A stretch of DNA of 46,626 bases, from NCBI RefSeq assembly GCF_007954265.1, contig NZ_VOLS01000033.1, forward strand, positions 1-46,626, written 5' to 3'. A model generated the notes under the pieces. The model was not told the DNA's origin, ran no database searches, and saw nothing but the letters and a program-made list of their open reading frames with translations. Positions 1 to 8,221 of the stretch are shown here, piece by piece. Position 1 is the stretch's first letter; each line of letters begins with the position of its first letter. Source of the stretch: Colwellia sp. C1TZA3 (GTDB lineage Bacteria; Pseudomonadota; Gammaproteobacteria; Enterobacterales; Alteromonadaceae). Made by a program: the position numbers and the translations under genes.

Positions 1-91
1 TCCCAATAGCCAGCTATTGCTCAATCGAGCGCCTTACCTTGAATTATTTTTCCTGCGCACAACAAGATCACAAACTTAATGGAACTGGTAT
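1..91 (+). repeat. Foldback repeat family A, partial copy cut by the window edge
   Basis: This is the right-hand 91 bases of a 159-bp element seen in five other places here. It ends with AACTTAATGGAACTGGTAT, the imperfect inverse of the family's left end. The next copy begins after one base, so two copies stand in tandem. The match was read directly from the sequence. Confidence 0.9.
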
Positions 92-92
92 A

Positions 93-251
93 ATACCAAT
101 CCCATTAAGTTATTGCTCACTTGTACTAGTTAAAATAGCTCAAGGCTGTGTTGCTCTCACTCCCAATAGCCAGCTATTGCTCAATAGAGCGCCTTACCTT
201 GAATTATTTTTCCTGCGCACAACAAGATCACAAACTTAATGGAACTGGTAT
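93..251 (+). repeat. Foldback repeat family A, full copy (159 bp)
   Basis: The element begins ATACCAATCCCATTAAGTT and ends AACTTAATGGAACTGGTAT, which are imperfect terminal inverted repeats. The whole unit is close to palindromic around AATAGCCAGCTATT, so either strand could fold into one long hairpin. It carries no credible gene; the short ORF through it is an artefact. Its right end abuts the C-terminal side of a broken solute-binding-protein gene, which fits insertion into that gene. Confidence 0.92.
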
Positions 252-646
252 AATTCATCATAATGTTGAATCGTAATGTTATTTTTAGTCAAGACAACAA
301 CTTTCGATAGCGAGAGAGGGCCAATATATTCAACATCATTGGCAATAGTATTGTTTTTGAAAATAAAGGCTAAATCGAGTTGTCCAGTTTTCAAGGAGTG
401 TATAATTCTAGCGTATGGGTAAGAAGCTAACGCAAGCTTTACCTTGATATTTTTGGTTACCTCTTTTATTGCAATAACACCTACGCCTGTGCACTCTGGA
501 TCCTGAGAAAAGCTATTAAATGGCGGAAAGGGGGGGGGACGCTAATGTTCAGCGTATTATCGTCAGCATATGAAAATTTATTAGTCATAGCTAGCATTAA
601 AAAAATAAGGCTTAAAATGTGATTACTTATAAACCGTGTTTCCAAA
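252..646 (-). pseudogene. Periplasmic solute-binding protein remnant (SBP_bac_3-like), frameshifted and truncated
   Basis: Translating the minus strand from a TTG at 646 gives a typical signal peptide: basic start METRF, hydrophobic core ILSLIFLMLAM, and an SYA-DD cleavage site near residue 27. It is followed by DNTLNISVPP. The frame then shifts at a run of nine C (G on the plus strand, 530-538). One frame over, the protein continues as FPPFNSFSQDPECTGVGVIAI, then ASYPYARIIHSLKTGQLD, LAFIFKNN and EYIGPLSLSKVVVLT. That pattern is typical of amino-acid-type solute-binding proteins (usually about 240-270 residues). The reading frame runs into the foldback repeat at 251 and stops there, so the second half is gone. 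The identity is inferred from motif style. A one-base error in the homopolymer could mimic the frameshift, but not the truncation. Confidence 0.75.
530..538. repeat. G9 homopolymer inside the pseudogene
   Basis: Nine consecutive G on the plus strand lie after the signal-peptide region of the solute-binding-protein remnant. A tract of seven or ten would put the two coding halves in one frame, so the gene is currently out of frame by one base. Confidence 0.85.
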
Positions 647-793
647 GTGACTCAGTTATCAAATTGACCTATAGCAGATTGTAATATTTTTTGTGATTTT
701 ATAACATGATTTTTATGGCTTTTTAAAACAGAGTTAGCTTACTGCCATCGTAAGCTGTATATTATACTTTCTTTTATTTCACTTGGTTCTTTT

Positions 794-1231
794 ATGTTAC
801 AAATTCACGGCCGTTGGAAAATAAAGGTTACTGATAAAGTACTTATGCAGTGGTTTGCAGATTCTTGGAATGAAGAAGCTATTATTGCTTATGTAAAAGA
901 ATTTAAAATAGCGGCAGCACCCTTGATTGGCAGTGATTGGGCAATAATTTCTATTTTTGAACAATGGGAGTTAGGTACACCAGAAATAGAACAACATGTA
1001 ACTGAACTTTGTCAGTGGTTTAAAGAACAGGGTTGTATTAAAGACTGCCATGTTTATCAACCTAGTTCAGTAAAAGAAATGCAATTGGAAAAAATGATAC
1101 CAAACACAGGTATGGGATACGATCGTTGTGTTTTTGACCATTTAAATGAAGCAATGTTATGGCTTGACGCCGAAGGTTTTACTTTAAATCAGCCGCAATT
1201 TTTACATGAGATCATAACATCACGTACTTAG
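794..1231 (+). CDS. Hypothetical protein, possibly SpoIIAA-like fold
   Basis: This 145-residue soluble protein has no signal peptide or membrane segment. The start (IHGRW) and the C-terminal DHLNEAMLWLDAEGF resemble short SpoIIAA/STAS-like proteins of Alteromonadales, where a similar F-x-D-x-x-EA-x-x-WL-x-x-GF pattern closes the domain. That similarity is from memory and is weak. The ATG at 794 follows a T-rich stretch with no good ribosome binding site. Decayed genes lie on both sides, so it stands alone. No function can be assigned. Confidence 0.6.
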   Translation: MLQIHGRWKIKVTDKVLMQWFADSWNEEAIIAYVKEFKIAAAPLIGSDWAIISIFEQWELGTPEIEQHVTELCQWFKEQGCIKDCHVYQPSSVKEMQLEKMIPNTGMGYDRCVFDHLNEAMLWLDAEGFTLNQPQFLHEIITSRT

Positions 1232-1400
1232 TTTAAATAACTAAACAAACCATGTTATTTACTATTAAATAGAAATAACTTTAGCAATATAAGAACCTAG
1301 GAAATGGTAAAGTTTTTATGAGTTATCATTAGTGAAAAGCTTAATAAATAAAAAACCAACTTCAGCGACCACTTTTCTACCTATTCAAGTTATGCACTTA

Positions 1401-1556
1401 CTATTTGACTCCAAGACTCCAAAAATCAGCATCAGCAAGTGCTTGATTTACCTAGATACCAGGGTTAGATACAATAAAAATCTCTATTTCTTCATTACTA
1501 TTTTTAATACCCAACTGAGCGAATAAACTTGTCATATTGTGGGGTGAAAGATCGAT
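1401..1556 (-). pseudogene. Broken DUF2789 gene
   Basis: On the minus strand, reading from 1556, the sequence gives IDLSPHNMTSLFAQLGIKNS, then NEEIEIFIVSNPGI, a TAG (1452-1454), and VNQALADADFWSLGVK. This matches the layout of DUF2789 proteins (about 75 residues; H-x-LFAQLGL, IE-x-FI, LADA-x-FWS). The expected initiator is ATC instead of ATG, although an AGGAG-type ribosome binding site (1563-1567) sits six bases upstream of it. The tail is frameshifted after FWS. The lost start, internal stop and frameshift together indicate a decayed gene. The 64-codon plus-strand ORF over it is a shadow. Confidence 0.7.
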
Positions 1557-1626
1557 AAAATACTCCTATGTTAAGTGCTTAAGTATCGTAACTATAGAAG
1601 AACTTACTCTGTATTATGCAATAGTT

Positions 1627-2238
1627 CTAATTTATCACAGTGTCCGCTGATGTTGAGGGCGATAGCTTTTTGGTCTTTGTGTTAATACTACTGTTACTAA
1701 TAGTTGTACCTAATAAAGATAATAGGCAATAGCTAGTAAAGTAATAAAAGCCTGGTTCTAATGCGGATAATGTTTCGCTGCTGACAATAAAATCTAACTT
1801 AAAACCAAATAAAGCTAATTGTTGTGCTGCTGCGGTTTCAGCGTGATTGGTTGATAGTACCGCAAGAAAAATTGCCACAACAAAAACGTCAGCCATTGAC
1901 CATTTGCCAATTTTGCTAATAAATTTATAAACCGTAATTTCTAATCCAGAGTGCTTATTTGCGTAAGCAATACTAAGTAAAATAAATTTTAACACCGGTA
2001 TTGAAATAGAAAAGGTAAAAATTAATAGCGCAACTAACAAGCGTTCATCTTGCCAAAGCTCTTGTATGGTTTGTAACAACGACAAGTTTTTATCAATGAT
2101 TGTATTAGTGATTTTTGCACCACTGATATTGGCTGTCATAGCCATATTGAGTGAGAACATTGGCAATAATATACCTGGAATAAATAATACCATAGCAATA
2201 AGGTTAAAGAAAAAACCTAAATGTTTTTTAATCATCAT
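1627..2238 (-). CDS. PqiA-like integral membrane protein (paraquat-inducible protein A family)
   Basis: This 203-residue protein has about four membrane segments: residues near 8-30, 68-92, 110-130 and 160-180. The segment KIGKWSMADVFVVAIFLAVLS is the hallmark of PqiA domains (family knowledge), and NMAMTANISG lies in the first periplasmic loop. E. coli PqiA carries two such domains and a zinc-ribbon-like start. This protein has one domain and no cysteine-rich N-terminus, so it resembles the shorter YebS/PqiA-like relatives. PqiA and its partner MCE proteins act in envelope lipid transport, but no MCE gene adjoins it. It lies 43 bases downstream of yfbR on the same strand and may be co-transcribed with it. 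Confidence 0.8.
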   Translation of the reverse strand: MMIKKHLGFFFNLIAMVLFIPGILLPMFSLNMAMTANISGAKITNTIIDKNLSLLQTIQELWQDERLLVALLIFTFSISIPVLKFILLSIAYANKHSGLEITVYKFISKIGKWSMADVFVVAIFLAVLSTNHAETAAAQQLALFGFKLDFIVSSETLSALEPGFYYFTSYCLLSLLGTTISNSSINTKTKKLSPSTSADTVIN

Positions 2239-2281
2239 ATTATAAATTATTCCAAAATAAATTAAGAGCGGTAGTTCATGA

Positions 2282-2887
2282 CTATTTTTTAACTTGAACT
2301 TCGGTTAGTTTATCAACGGTTGCTGAGCATGACTGCAGAAAAACATCCATAAAATAGGCGACTTCAGGCATTTGCTGTTTAATTGTTTCTAGTTTCAATT
2401 CTAAGCGTTCTTTTACATGGTCAAACTCATGATTTTGATGGTTTAATTCATCAAGCGCTTTAATATAAGCCACTAAAATATCAGCTGCTTTGACAATTTT
2501 TTTGTATTGAACATCCACATTATCTTGCACAATAATATCAGCAAACATGGCTTGAAACTCTTCAGGTAAAGACTGAAGACATTGTTTTTCAGCTATATAT
2601 TCGATTTTTTTAAACTCGCGAGCAATTTCAGGATTGGCGTATTTTGTCGGGCTAACAATATCACCAAAACGGGTTTCACTGGCTTCATGATAAAGCGCGA
2701 CAGTAGCTACTTTATCAGCATTAATGTTGCCGGAAAATTTTTTATTCTTAATTACAGCCAGCAAATGGGCGACAATGGCCACTTGGTGAGAATGCTCTGC
2801 AACATTTTCTGGTTTAACACAAAACATCAACGACCAACGTTTAATTAGTGGCATTCTGAACATCCAAGCGAGAAAAGTACTTTGCAT
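2282..2887 (-). CDS. yfbR: 5'-deoxynucleotidase YfbR (HD superfamily), with HE in place of HD
   Basis: This 201-residue protein is the usual length and aligns throughout with E. coli YfbR, which removes the 5'-phosphate of deoxyribonucleoside monophosphates. Visible residues are R17-W18, H32 (in VAEHS), H67, E71 and D136 (KAAD). These correspond to E. coli R18-W19, H33, H68, E72 and D137. The metal-binding Asp69 of the HD motif is Glu68 here: codons CAT GAA in YHEASE. The following LPTPVKY stretch is IVSPTKY. Glu can bind metal, so activity may persist. The gene starts nine bases after alaA, the same pairing as in E. coli, so an alaA-yfbR operon is likely. Confidence 0.92.
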   Translation of the reverse strand: MQSTFLAWMFRMPLIKRWSLMFCVKPENVAEHSHQVAIVAHLLAVIKNKKFSGNINADKVATVALYHEASETRFGDIVSPTKYANPEIAREFKKIEYIAEKQCLQSLPEEFQAMFADIIVQDNVDVQYKKIVKAADILVAYIKALDELNHQNHEFDHVKERLELKLETIKQQMPEVAYFMDVFLQSCSATVDKLTEVQVKK

Positions 2888-2896
2888 TATATAACC

Positions 2897-4123
2897 TTAT
2901 TCACTTGCTGATTGACGGTAGGTACGGAAAAAATTGCCTAGTTTTTCTAATGCAGGTTTTAATTCGTCGACATGAGGGAGAAACACTAAACGAAAGTAAT
3001 TGTCTTGCTTGATATTAAAAGCACGACCGTGCACCAAGAGTATTTTTTCTTGCTTAAGTAAATCTAAAATCATTTTTTCATCATCATGGATATTAAATTT
3101 TTCTTGGTCTACTTTAACAAACAAATATAAAGCGCCCATTGCTGGATTACACGAAAGACCATCAATTTTGTTGATCATTTCATGCGCAAGGTTACGTTGT
3201 TTTAATAAGCGGCCATCATTTTGAATTAATTCATTAATGCTTTGATAGCCGCCAAGTGCGGTTTGAATAGCATGTTGACAAGGCACATTGGCACACAAGC
3301 GCATTGAAGAGAGAATATCTAAGCCTTTTAAATAATCTTCGGCATGAATTTTAGGACCAGTAATGACCATCCAACCGGCACGAAAGCCTGCGATACGATA
3401 GTTTTTAGACAAACCACCCATAGTGATGATTAAAACATCGGTAGCTAATCTTGCCGTTGGAATATGTTGTGCTTGGTCATAGAGAATTTTATCGTATATT
3501 TCATCACTGAATATAATCAAGTTATGTTCACGCGCAAGTTCGATTACACCTTGAAGTAATTCTTCGCTATAAACCGCACCAGTAGGATTATTGGGGTTGA
3601 TCAAAACAATAGCTTTGGTTTTTGACGATATTTTGCTCGCGATATCATCTAAGTCTGGAAACCACTGATTCTCTTCATCACAATGATAATGTATAGGCTC
3701 ACCACCAGACAAGGCAACAGCGGCGGTCCATAATGGATAATCAGGTGCTGGAATAAGCACTTCATCGCCATTATTTAACAAGCCTTGCATAGCCATAACA
3801 ATGAGTTCGCTGACGCCGTTGCCGATATAAATGTCGTCAACACTGACATCTAAAATGCCTTGTTGTTGAAAATACTGCATAACCGCTACGCGCGCAGTAT
3901 AAATTCCCTTCGACTCACAGTAACCTTGGGCTGTTGGTAGATTGCGAATAACATCTTTTAAAATATCATCAGGCGCTTCAAAACCAAAGGGAGCAGGGTT
4001 GCCAATATTAAGTTTTAAAATTTTATAGCCTTCATCTTCTAAACGTTTGGCTTCGGCGGCAACTTGTCCACGAATTTCGTAGTAGACGTTTTTTAATTTT
4101 GAAGATTTGGTGATAGTTTTCAT
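2897..4123 (-). CDS. alaA: Alanine transaminase AlaA (class I/II PLP aminotransferase)
   Basis: This 408-residue protein has the AlaA/YfbQ length (about 405). It transfers the amino group of glutamate to pyruvate to make alanine, using pyridoxal phosphate. The fold-type I landmarks are in order: NIGNPAPFGFEAP near the start, GNGVSEL, APDYPLW, INPNNPTGAVY, SDEIYDKI, the Schiff-base lysine in GGLSKNYR, and FRAGWMV with the carboxylate-binding arginine. The adjacent yfbR, nine bases downstream, supports AlaA over other class I aminotransferases. The ATG is clear. The 500 bases upstream of the start hold repeats and no gene. Confidence 0.95.
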   Translation of the reverse strand: MKTITKSSKLKNVYYEIRGQVAAEAKRLEDEGYKILKLNIGNPAPFGFEAPDDILKDVIRNLPTAQGYCESKGIYTARVAVMQYFQQQGILDVSVDDIYIGNGVSELIVMAMQGLLNNGDEVLIPAPDYPLWTAAVALSGGEPIHYHCDEENQWFPDLDDIASKISSKTKAIVLINPNNPTGAVYSEELLQGVIELAREHNLIIFSDEIYDKILYDQAQHIPTARLATDVLIITMGGLSKNYRIAGFRAGWMVITGPKIHAEDYLKGLDILSSMRLCANVPCQHAIQTALGGYQSINELIQNDGRLLKQRNLAHEMINKIDGLSCNPAMGALYLFVKVDQEKFNIHDDEKMILDLLKQEKILLVHGRAFNIKQDNYFRLVFLPHVDELKPALEKLGNFFRTYRQSASE

Positions 4124-4229
4124 AATGGCAGTCTTATAAATGATAAAAGTGAATTAACGTTATTGTCATCGTTAAAAGAAAATCAAGCTAAACATAAAGC
4201 TATAGTTATTGTAAAACGCATTTTATAAC

Positions 4230-4376
4230 AACCTTATTAAGTTATTACCGACTTGCGCTAGTCAAAATAGCCTAAGGTGCTGCTCACATGGAGGTGAGTA
4301 CTTAGGTTTTGTCTGGAACTAAAAACCTGTGCTCACATGGAGGTGAGTACTTAGGTTTTGTCTGCACACAATAAGT
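4230..4376 (+). repeat. Diverged family-A relative with a 35-bp internal direct repeat
   Basis: The stretch TTATTAAGTTATTACCGACTTG and what follows to about 4275 resembles the left arm of family A with many changes. After it, a 35-base segment starting TGCTCACATGGAGGTGAGTA occurs at 4281-4315 and again at 4330-4364. Each copy contains the small hairpin CTCAC-ATGGAG-GTGAG. No coding sequence is seen here or in 4377-4623. Confidence 0.6.
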
Positions 4377-4623
4377 TCAAAAAATTAACAGCGCGGGCAT
4401 TACATTCTTTTGCTTAAGTCTATTGTTGCGAATATTGCTTAACTTTGAAACAGTTACTTGTAAGTTTTTTATAATAAATCATTAATAACTATATCATCTT
4501 GTTATTATGATTGTGTGTTTGGCTGTTTATTCGTTAATAATAAGTTTTGATCAGGAAAATTAATCAATAGTATGACCGAGTGCTTTATTGGCATACCTGC
4601 TATTTTTTGTGCTAAAGCTAGTA

Positions 4624-4782
4624 ATACCAATCCCATTAAGTTATTGCTCACTTGTATTAGTTAAAATAGCTCAAGGCTGTGTTGCTCTCACTCCCAATAG
4701 CCAGCTATTGCTCAATCGAGCGCCTTACCTTGAATTATTTTTCCTGTGCACAACAAGATCACAAACTTAATGGAACTGGTAT
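4624..4782 (+). repeat. Foldback repeat family A, full copy (159 bp)
   Basis: This copy has the same 159-base length and ends as the one at 93-251, with single-base changes such as CCTGTGCA for CCTGCGCA. It lies downstream of proS, just beyond that gene's terminator. Confidence 0.92.
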
Positions 4783-4810
4783 AACATAACCAGACTTGAA
4801 TCTAAGAGAT

Positions 4811-4843
4811 AAAAAAACGGCTTTGCATAAACTGCAAAGCCGT
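4811..4843 (-). terminator. Intrinsic terminator of proS
   Basis: A perfect 11-bp stem, ACGGCTTTGCA / TGCAAAGCCGT with a five-base loop (4817-4843), is followed on the minus strand by seven T. It lies about 50 bases past the proS stop. Confidence 0.9.
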
Positions 4844-4894
4844 TGTTATATTTATATATGTATGACATTTATCGCTAAGTTAGCGAGTGCATGA

Positions 4895-6604
4895 TTAGGT
4901 AAATAAAGACATAACATCGGCTATTGCCAACATAGACTTCTCACCAGTAATACGATTTTTCACTTCAATTTCTTGGTTGTCGAGATTACGTTCACCAATA
5001 ATAAGTAAGAGTGGTGTACCAATTAATTCATGATCGGCAAACATAACACCAGGGCGTTCTTTGCGATCATCAAAAATAACTTCTATGCCAACAGTTTGTA
5101 ATTGCTCATATAACGCTTCTGCGGTTTCTTTAACGCGCGCTGACTTTGCCATGTTCATTGGCACAATCGCCACTTGATAAGGAGCAATAGCGGCAGGCCA
5201 TTTAATACCGTATTTATCATGATTTTGTTCGATTGCGGCGGCAACGATACGTGAAACGCCAATACCATAACAACCCATAGTTAAAGTTTGGTTTTTACCG
5301 TTTTCTGTTAACACACCACAGCTCATGGTTTGAGCATATTTTTCACCTAGTTGGAAAATATGACCCACTTCAATACCACGCTTAATAACAATACTACCTT
5401 GGCCACAAGGGCTAGGGTCACCGGCTACCACATTACGTAAGTCGGTAACGCTGTAGTTTTGTGCGTCACGATCCCAGTTTACGCCGGTTAAGTGCATGTC
5501 ACTTTTATTTGCGCCACAAACAAAGTCGGCTAAATGCGCTGCACTTCGGTCAACAATAACATCAATAGTTAAGCCAACTGGACCGATTGAGCCGGCACTA
5601 CAACCAGCGATTGCTAAAATTTGTTCGTCAGTGGCAAAAGTTAAGGGCGAAGCAATTTGTGCTAAGTTTTCGACCTTAACTTCATTTAACTGATGATCAC
5701 CACGCAACACTAAAGCAACAAGAGGGGCTTTATTTGCTTTTGTTGCTACGCCAACGACTAACAATGTTTTAACAGTATGGCTTGCATCAACAGATAAAAA
5801 TGTAGCAAGGTCTTCTATTGTGCGCACATTAGGTGTTGAAACTTCTGCTAAATTCTGTATTGCTGCAGGTCGTTCACCTGTTGGTGCTAGCGCTTCTGCT
5901 TTTTCTACGTTTGCAGCAAAATCGCTGACATCACTAAAGGCGATGTCATCTTCGCCTGAATCGGCTAAAACGTGAAATTCATGTGACGCTTCACCACCAA
6001 TAGCGCCGGTATCAGCAATCACTGGACGGTAATCTAAGCCTAAACGGTCGAAAATACGACAATAGGCATCAAACATCGCCTGATATGTTTTTTTCAAGCA
6101 CTCTTCGCCTAAATGAAAAGAGTAAGCATCTTTCATTAAAAACTCACGCCCACGCATTACGCCAAAACGAGGACGAATCTCATCACGGAATTTTGTCTGA
6201 ATTTGAAACAGGTTCAATGGCAGTTGTTTGTAACTACTAATTTCGTTACTAACCAGTTTAGTAATGACTTCTTCATGCGTTGGACCTAAAACAAAAGCGC
6301 GGTTATGACGGTCATTTAAACGTAATAACTCGGGGCCGTAGTCTTCCCAGCGGCCCGACTCTTCCCATAAATCAGCGGGCTGAACCATCGGCATTAGTAC
6401 TTCTAATGCACCCGCTCGTTCCATTTCCTCACGCACAATGTTTTCAACTTTACGAAGTACCTTTAAACCTGTCGGCAACCAAGTATATAAACCTGATGCG
6501 ACATTACGCACTAAACCAGCACGTAACATTAATTGATGACTGATAACTTCAGCATTAGCAGGGGTTTCTTTCAAAGTTGAAAGTAAATATTGGCTTGTAC
6601 GCAT
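4895..6604 (-). CDS. proS: Prolyl-tRNA synthetase
   Basis: This class II synthetase charges tRNA-Pro with proline. At 569 residues it is the standard bacterial length (E. coli 572). The N-terminal [10 protein letters not shown] and the motif 1 region ([23 protein letters not shown], residues about 37-60) come first. They are followed by motif 2 ([10 protein letters not shown], then [21 protein letters not shown]). A YbaK-like editing insertion occupies roughly residues 225-390; it clears mischarged Ala-tRNA-Pro. Motif 3 ([11 protein letters not shown]) and a C-terminal anticodon-binding domain ending near residue 560 complete it. The gene is monocistronic by spacing, with its own terminator. 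Confidence 0.97.
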   Translation of the reverse strand: MRTSQYLLSTLKETPANAEVISHQLMLRAGLVRNVASGLYTWLPTGLKVLRKVENIVREEMERAGALEVLMPMVQPADLWEESGRWEDYGPELLRLNDRHNRAFVLGPTHEEVITKLVSNEISSYKQLPLNLFQIQTKFRDEIRPRFGVMRGREFLMKDAYSFHLGEECLKKTYQAMFDAYCRIFDRLGLDYRPVIADTGAIGGEASHEFHVLADSGEDDIAFSDVSDFAANVEKAEALAPTGERPAAIQNLAEVSTPNVRTIEDLATFLSVDASHTVKTLLVVGVATKANKAPLVALVLRGDHQLNEVKVENLAQIASPLTFATDEQILAIAGCSAGSIGPVGLTIDVIVDRSAAHLADFVCGANKSDMHLTGVNWDRDAQNYSVTDLRNVVAGDPSPCGQGSIVIKRGIEVGHIFQLGEKYAQTMSCGVLTENGKNQTLTMGCYGIGVSRIVAAAIEQNHDKYGIKWPAAIAPYQVAIVPMNMAKSARVKETAEALYEQLQTVGIEVIFDDRKERPGVMFADHELIGTPLLLIIGERNLDNQEIEVKNRITGEKSMLAIADVMSLFT

Positions 6605-6720
6605 TGAGAAAAAATTCCATTAATAAACAAGTATAAAATATAACGCTTATTCTAGCAGGGCAATTTCAGCCACAAAAGGTTTAAATCGCGCCAATAGGTA
6701 AAATTGTTTATAAATGAGGA

Positions 6721-7020
6721 TTAACAACGGTTAATACCCTTAAGCACTTGTTGTTTTTTGCTCATACCGTCATTGAACAGTAATTTTCCACTGAGTTCTA
6801 ATAGGCCACAATGGTCTATAGTAGCCATTTTGCTATAGGTGATTTGTCATTTATTGGTATCGATATTATAGCGCCAGATTTTATTACTGGGCCTTGATGG
6901 TTCGTCATCATAATCTATGCTGTTATAATTATAGGGATTATTACTACCGGCAATAAAAATAATCTCTTTTGCGTTCGATGTGTTATTTATCGTCTCTTTT
7001 GCCGCCATAAGATATCGTGA
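6721..7020 (-). pseudogene. C-terminal remnant of a Kelch-repeat protein, with an in-frame TGA
   Basis: On the minus strand from 7020 the open frame reads SRYLMAAKETINNTSNAKEI, then IFIAGSNNPYNYNSIDY, EPSRPSNKIWRYNIDTNK, TGA (6847-6849), QITYSKMATIDHCGLLEL, SGKLLFNDGMSKKQQVLKGI and a stop at 6721. The blocks FIAGSNNPYNY, SNKIWRYN and MATIDHCGLLEL match the blade pattern of Kelch/galactose-oxidase-like proteins (G-G-x-N, W-x-Y, M-x-x-x-R-x-x-H/hydrophobic). The TGA falls where a tryptophan is expected after WRYNIDTNK and the frame continues past it, so one TGG-to-TGA change is likely. Nothing upstream supplies a start or signal peptide. The rest of 7027-7470 shows no convincing gene. Confidence 0.6.
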
Positions 7021-7469
7021 TTACTCAGCTGGATTTAGCTATATACCACGAAATTTCACTTGGACTCAGCAGATTTCTCTTCTGCAGTAGCAGGCGCTTA
7101 GTGTCGACATGTCTAGCAAGATAAATAACAGTGAAACTCATAATTATTATATCTCTTTGTTAGCGAGTAACGTTCACATTAAGATTAGCAAACCATTACC
7201 AGTATTATAAATTTCAGATAAAAACAAAGCTCTTAATGGTACGTGAACAGAAAATTTTGCCTAATGTTAAAGGCTTTTAAATATTTAACGCAAAACTGTT
7301 GATTAACTTTTACGACATTGAGGACTTAGGCTATTTAGAACTCAAGGGTTACTACAATACCTATTGGATTAGGCTGAAAAATAGGTATTGTGAAAGATTG
7401 CTGTAAATTGACCTTAGAAGTATGGGGGAGGTAATGTGGGAAAAAAAATTTGGCTTTGGTCGTCGTCAG

Positions 7470-7500
7470 CTTGTTCCTGAAATGGAACAAGAAATTTTTT
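7470..7500 (+). terminator. Terminator-like hairpin without an obvious gene
   Basis: An 8-bp stem, CTTGTTCC / GGAACAAG with loop TGAAAT (7470-7491), is followed by AAATTTTTTT. No plus-strand gene ends here; it may serve a lost gene. The 63-codon minus-strand ORF across it has no recognisable features and is not called. Confidence 0.4.
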
Positions 7501-7566
7501 TGGCAAAAATTTATAAATGCATTCACTCTTAACTATAGAAAATCAGCCTGGATTGAGGCACTGTAT

Positions 7567-7962
7567 TTAAAAAGAAATAGGTTTACGCTTTGAGCGGGGG
7601 GTGTCAGTTACTTGAACGGTTTGTGTTTTTTCATTAATATTAGATTTTTTCTTTTTAGCTTTTTTAAACGCGCTCTGTTTGGTTAAAGTTGCTGCTACTT
7701 GTTTTTTAGTCGTTAGCGGTAATTCATCTTTGCCGAGTTTAACAACATTAACCTGAATAATTTCACTGTTAAATTCTATAATATCAGCGTGATAAACTTT
7801 TTTGCGCTTTTGAAATTCTACTTCGTTATTCAATAGTACATATCCCTCACTAATTACTATTTTAGCTTCACCGCCACCACTCACCATATTCGCTATTTTT
7901 AGTAATTTACAAAGTTCGATAGGCTGTGTAGAAACATCAATAAGCGGAAAATTTGAAGGCAT
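7567..7962 (-). CDS. S4-domain RNA-binding protein, YbcJ-like with a basic C-terminal tail
   Basis: This 131-residue protein has an S4-like RNA-binding domain at about residues 14-70. The segments IELCKLLKIANMVSGGGEAK, VISEGYVLLNNEVEFQKRKK and the following V-x-x-x-D-I-I match the YbcJ family. E. coli YbcJ is about 70 residues. This one adds a 60-residue lysine-rich tail (KKAKKKKSN, SKRKPISF), presumably disordered and nucleic-acid binding. The role is probably ribosome- or RNA-associated; the precise function is unknown. It lies downstream of, and on the same strand as, the tRNA-Val array and its tandem repeats. Confidence 0.8.
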   Translation of the reverse strand: MPSNFPLIDVSTQPIELCKLLKIANMVSGGGEAKIVISEGYVLLNNEVEFQKRKKVYHADIIEFNSEIIQVNVVKLGKDELPLTTKKQVAATLTKQSAFKKAKKKKSNINEKTQTVQVTDTPRSKRKPISF

Positions 7963-8221
7963 GTAGGTCTGTTCTTGTAGTTAATGAAAAAGCTAATTAT
8001 ATCTTAGTTTTTTTGCGATGTCGTTGTCGTATTAGCCAGAACTGCGAGTAAAATGAGTAATTAAGAAAATTGTTAATGCTTAATTGATGCTCAGAGAATA
8101 TTAAAACCTTATTGATGACATTTAGTTGTGACTATGGCGGTGAAGTTGAATAGGTCATGACATATAAAATATTTTAGCTGTACTAGCAATGTTGAGCCAT
8201 GAACGATGTGACACTACATAA

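Noticed and set aside
39-239. 66-codon ORF, and a similar one at 4588-4770
   Set aside because: Both run through family-A foldback repeats and only translate the repeat.
1332-1526. 64-codon plus-strand ORF
   Set aside because: It is the antisense of the DUF2789 remnant, which explains the sequence better.
4895-6604. Plus-strand ORFs within proS and similar antisense frames in other genes
   Set aside because: The opposite strand carries a complete conserved protein in each case.
7335-7526. 63-codon minus-strand ORF
   Set aside because: No motif, no ribosome binding site and low-complexity composition; it overlaps a hairpin.
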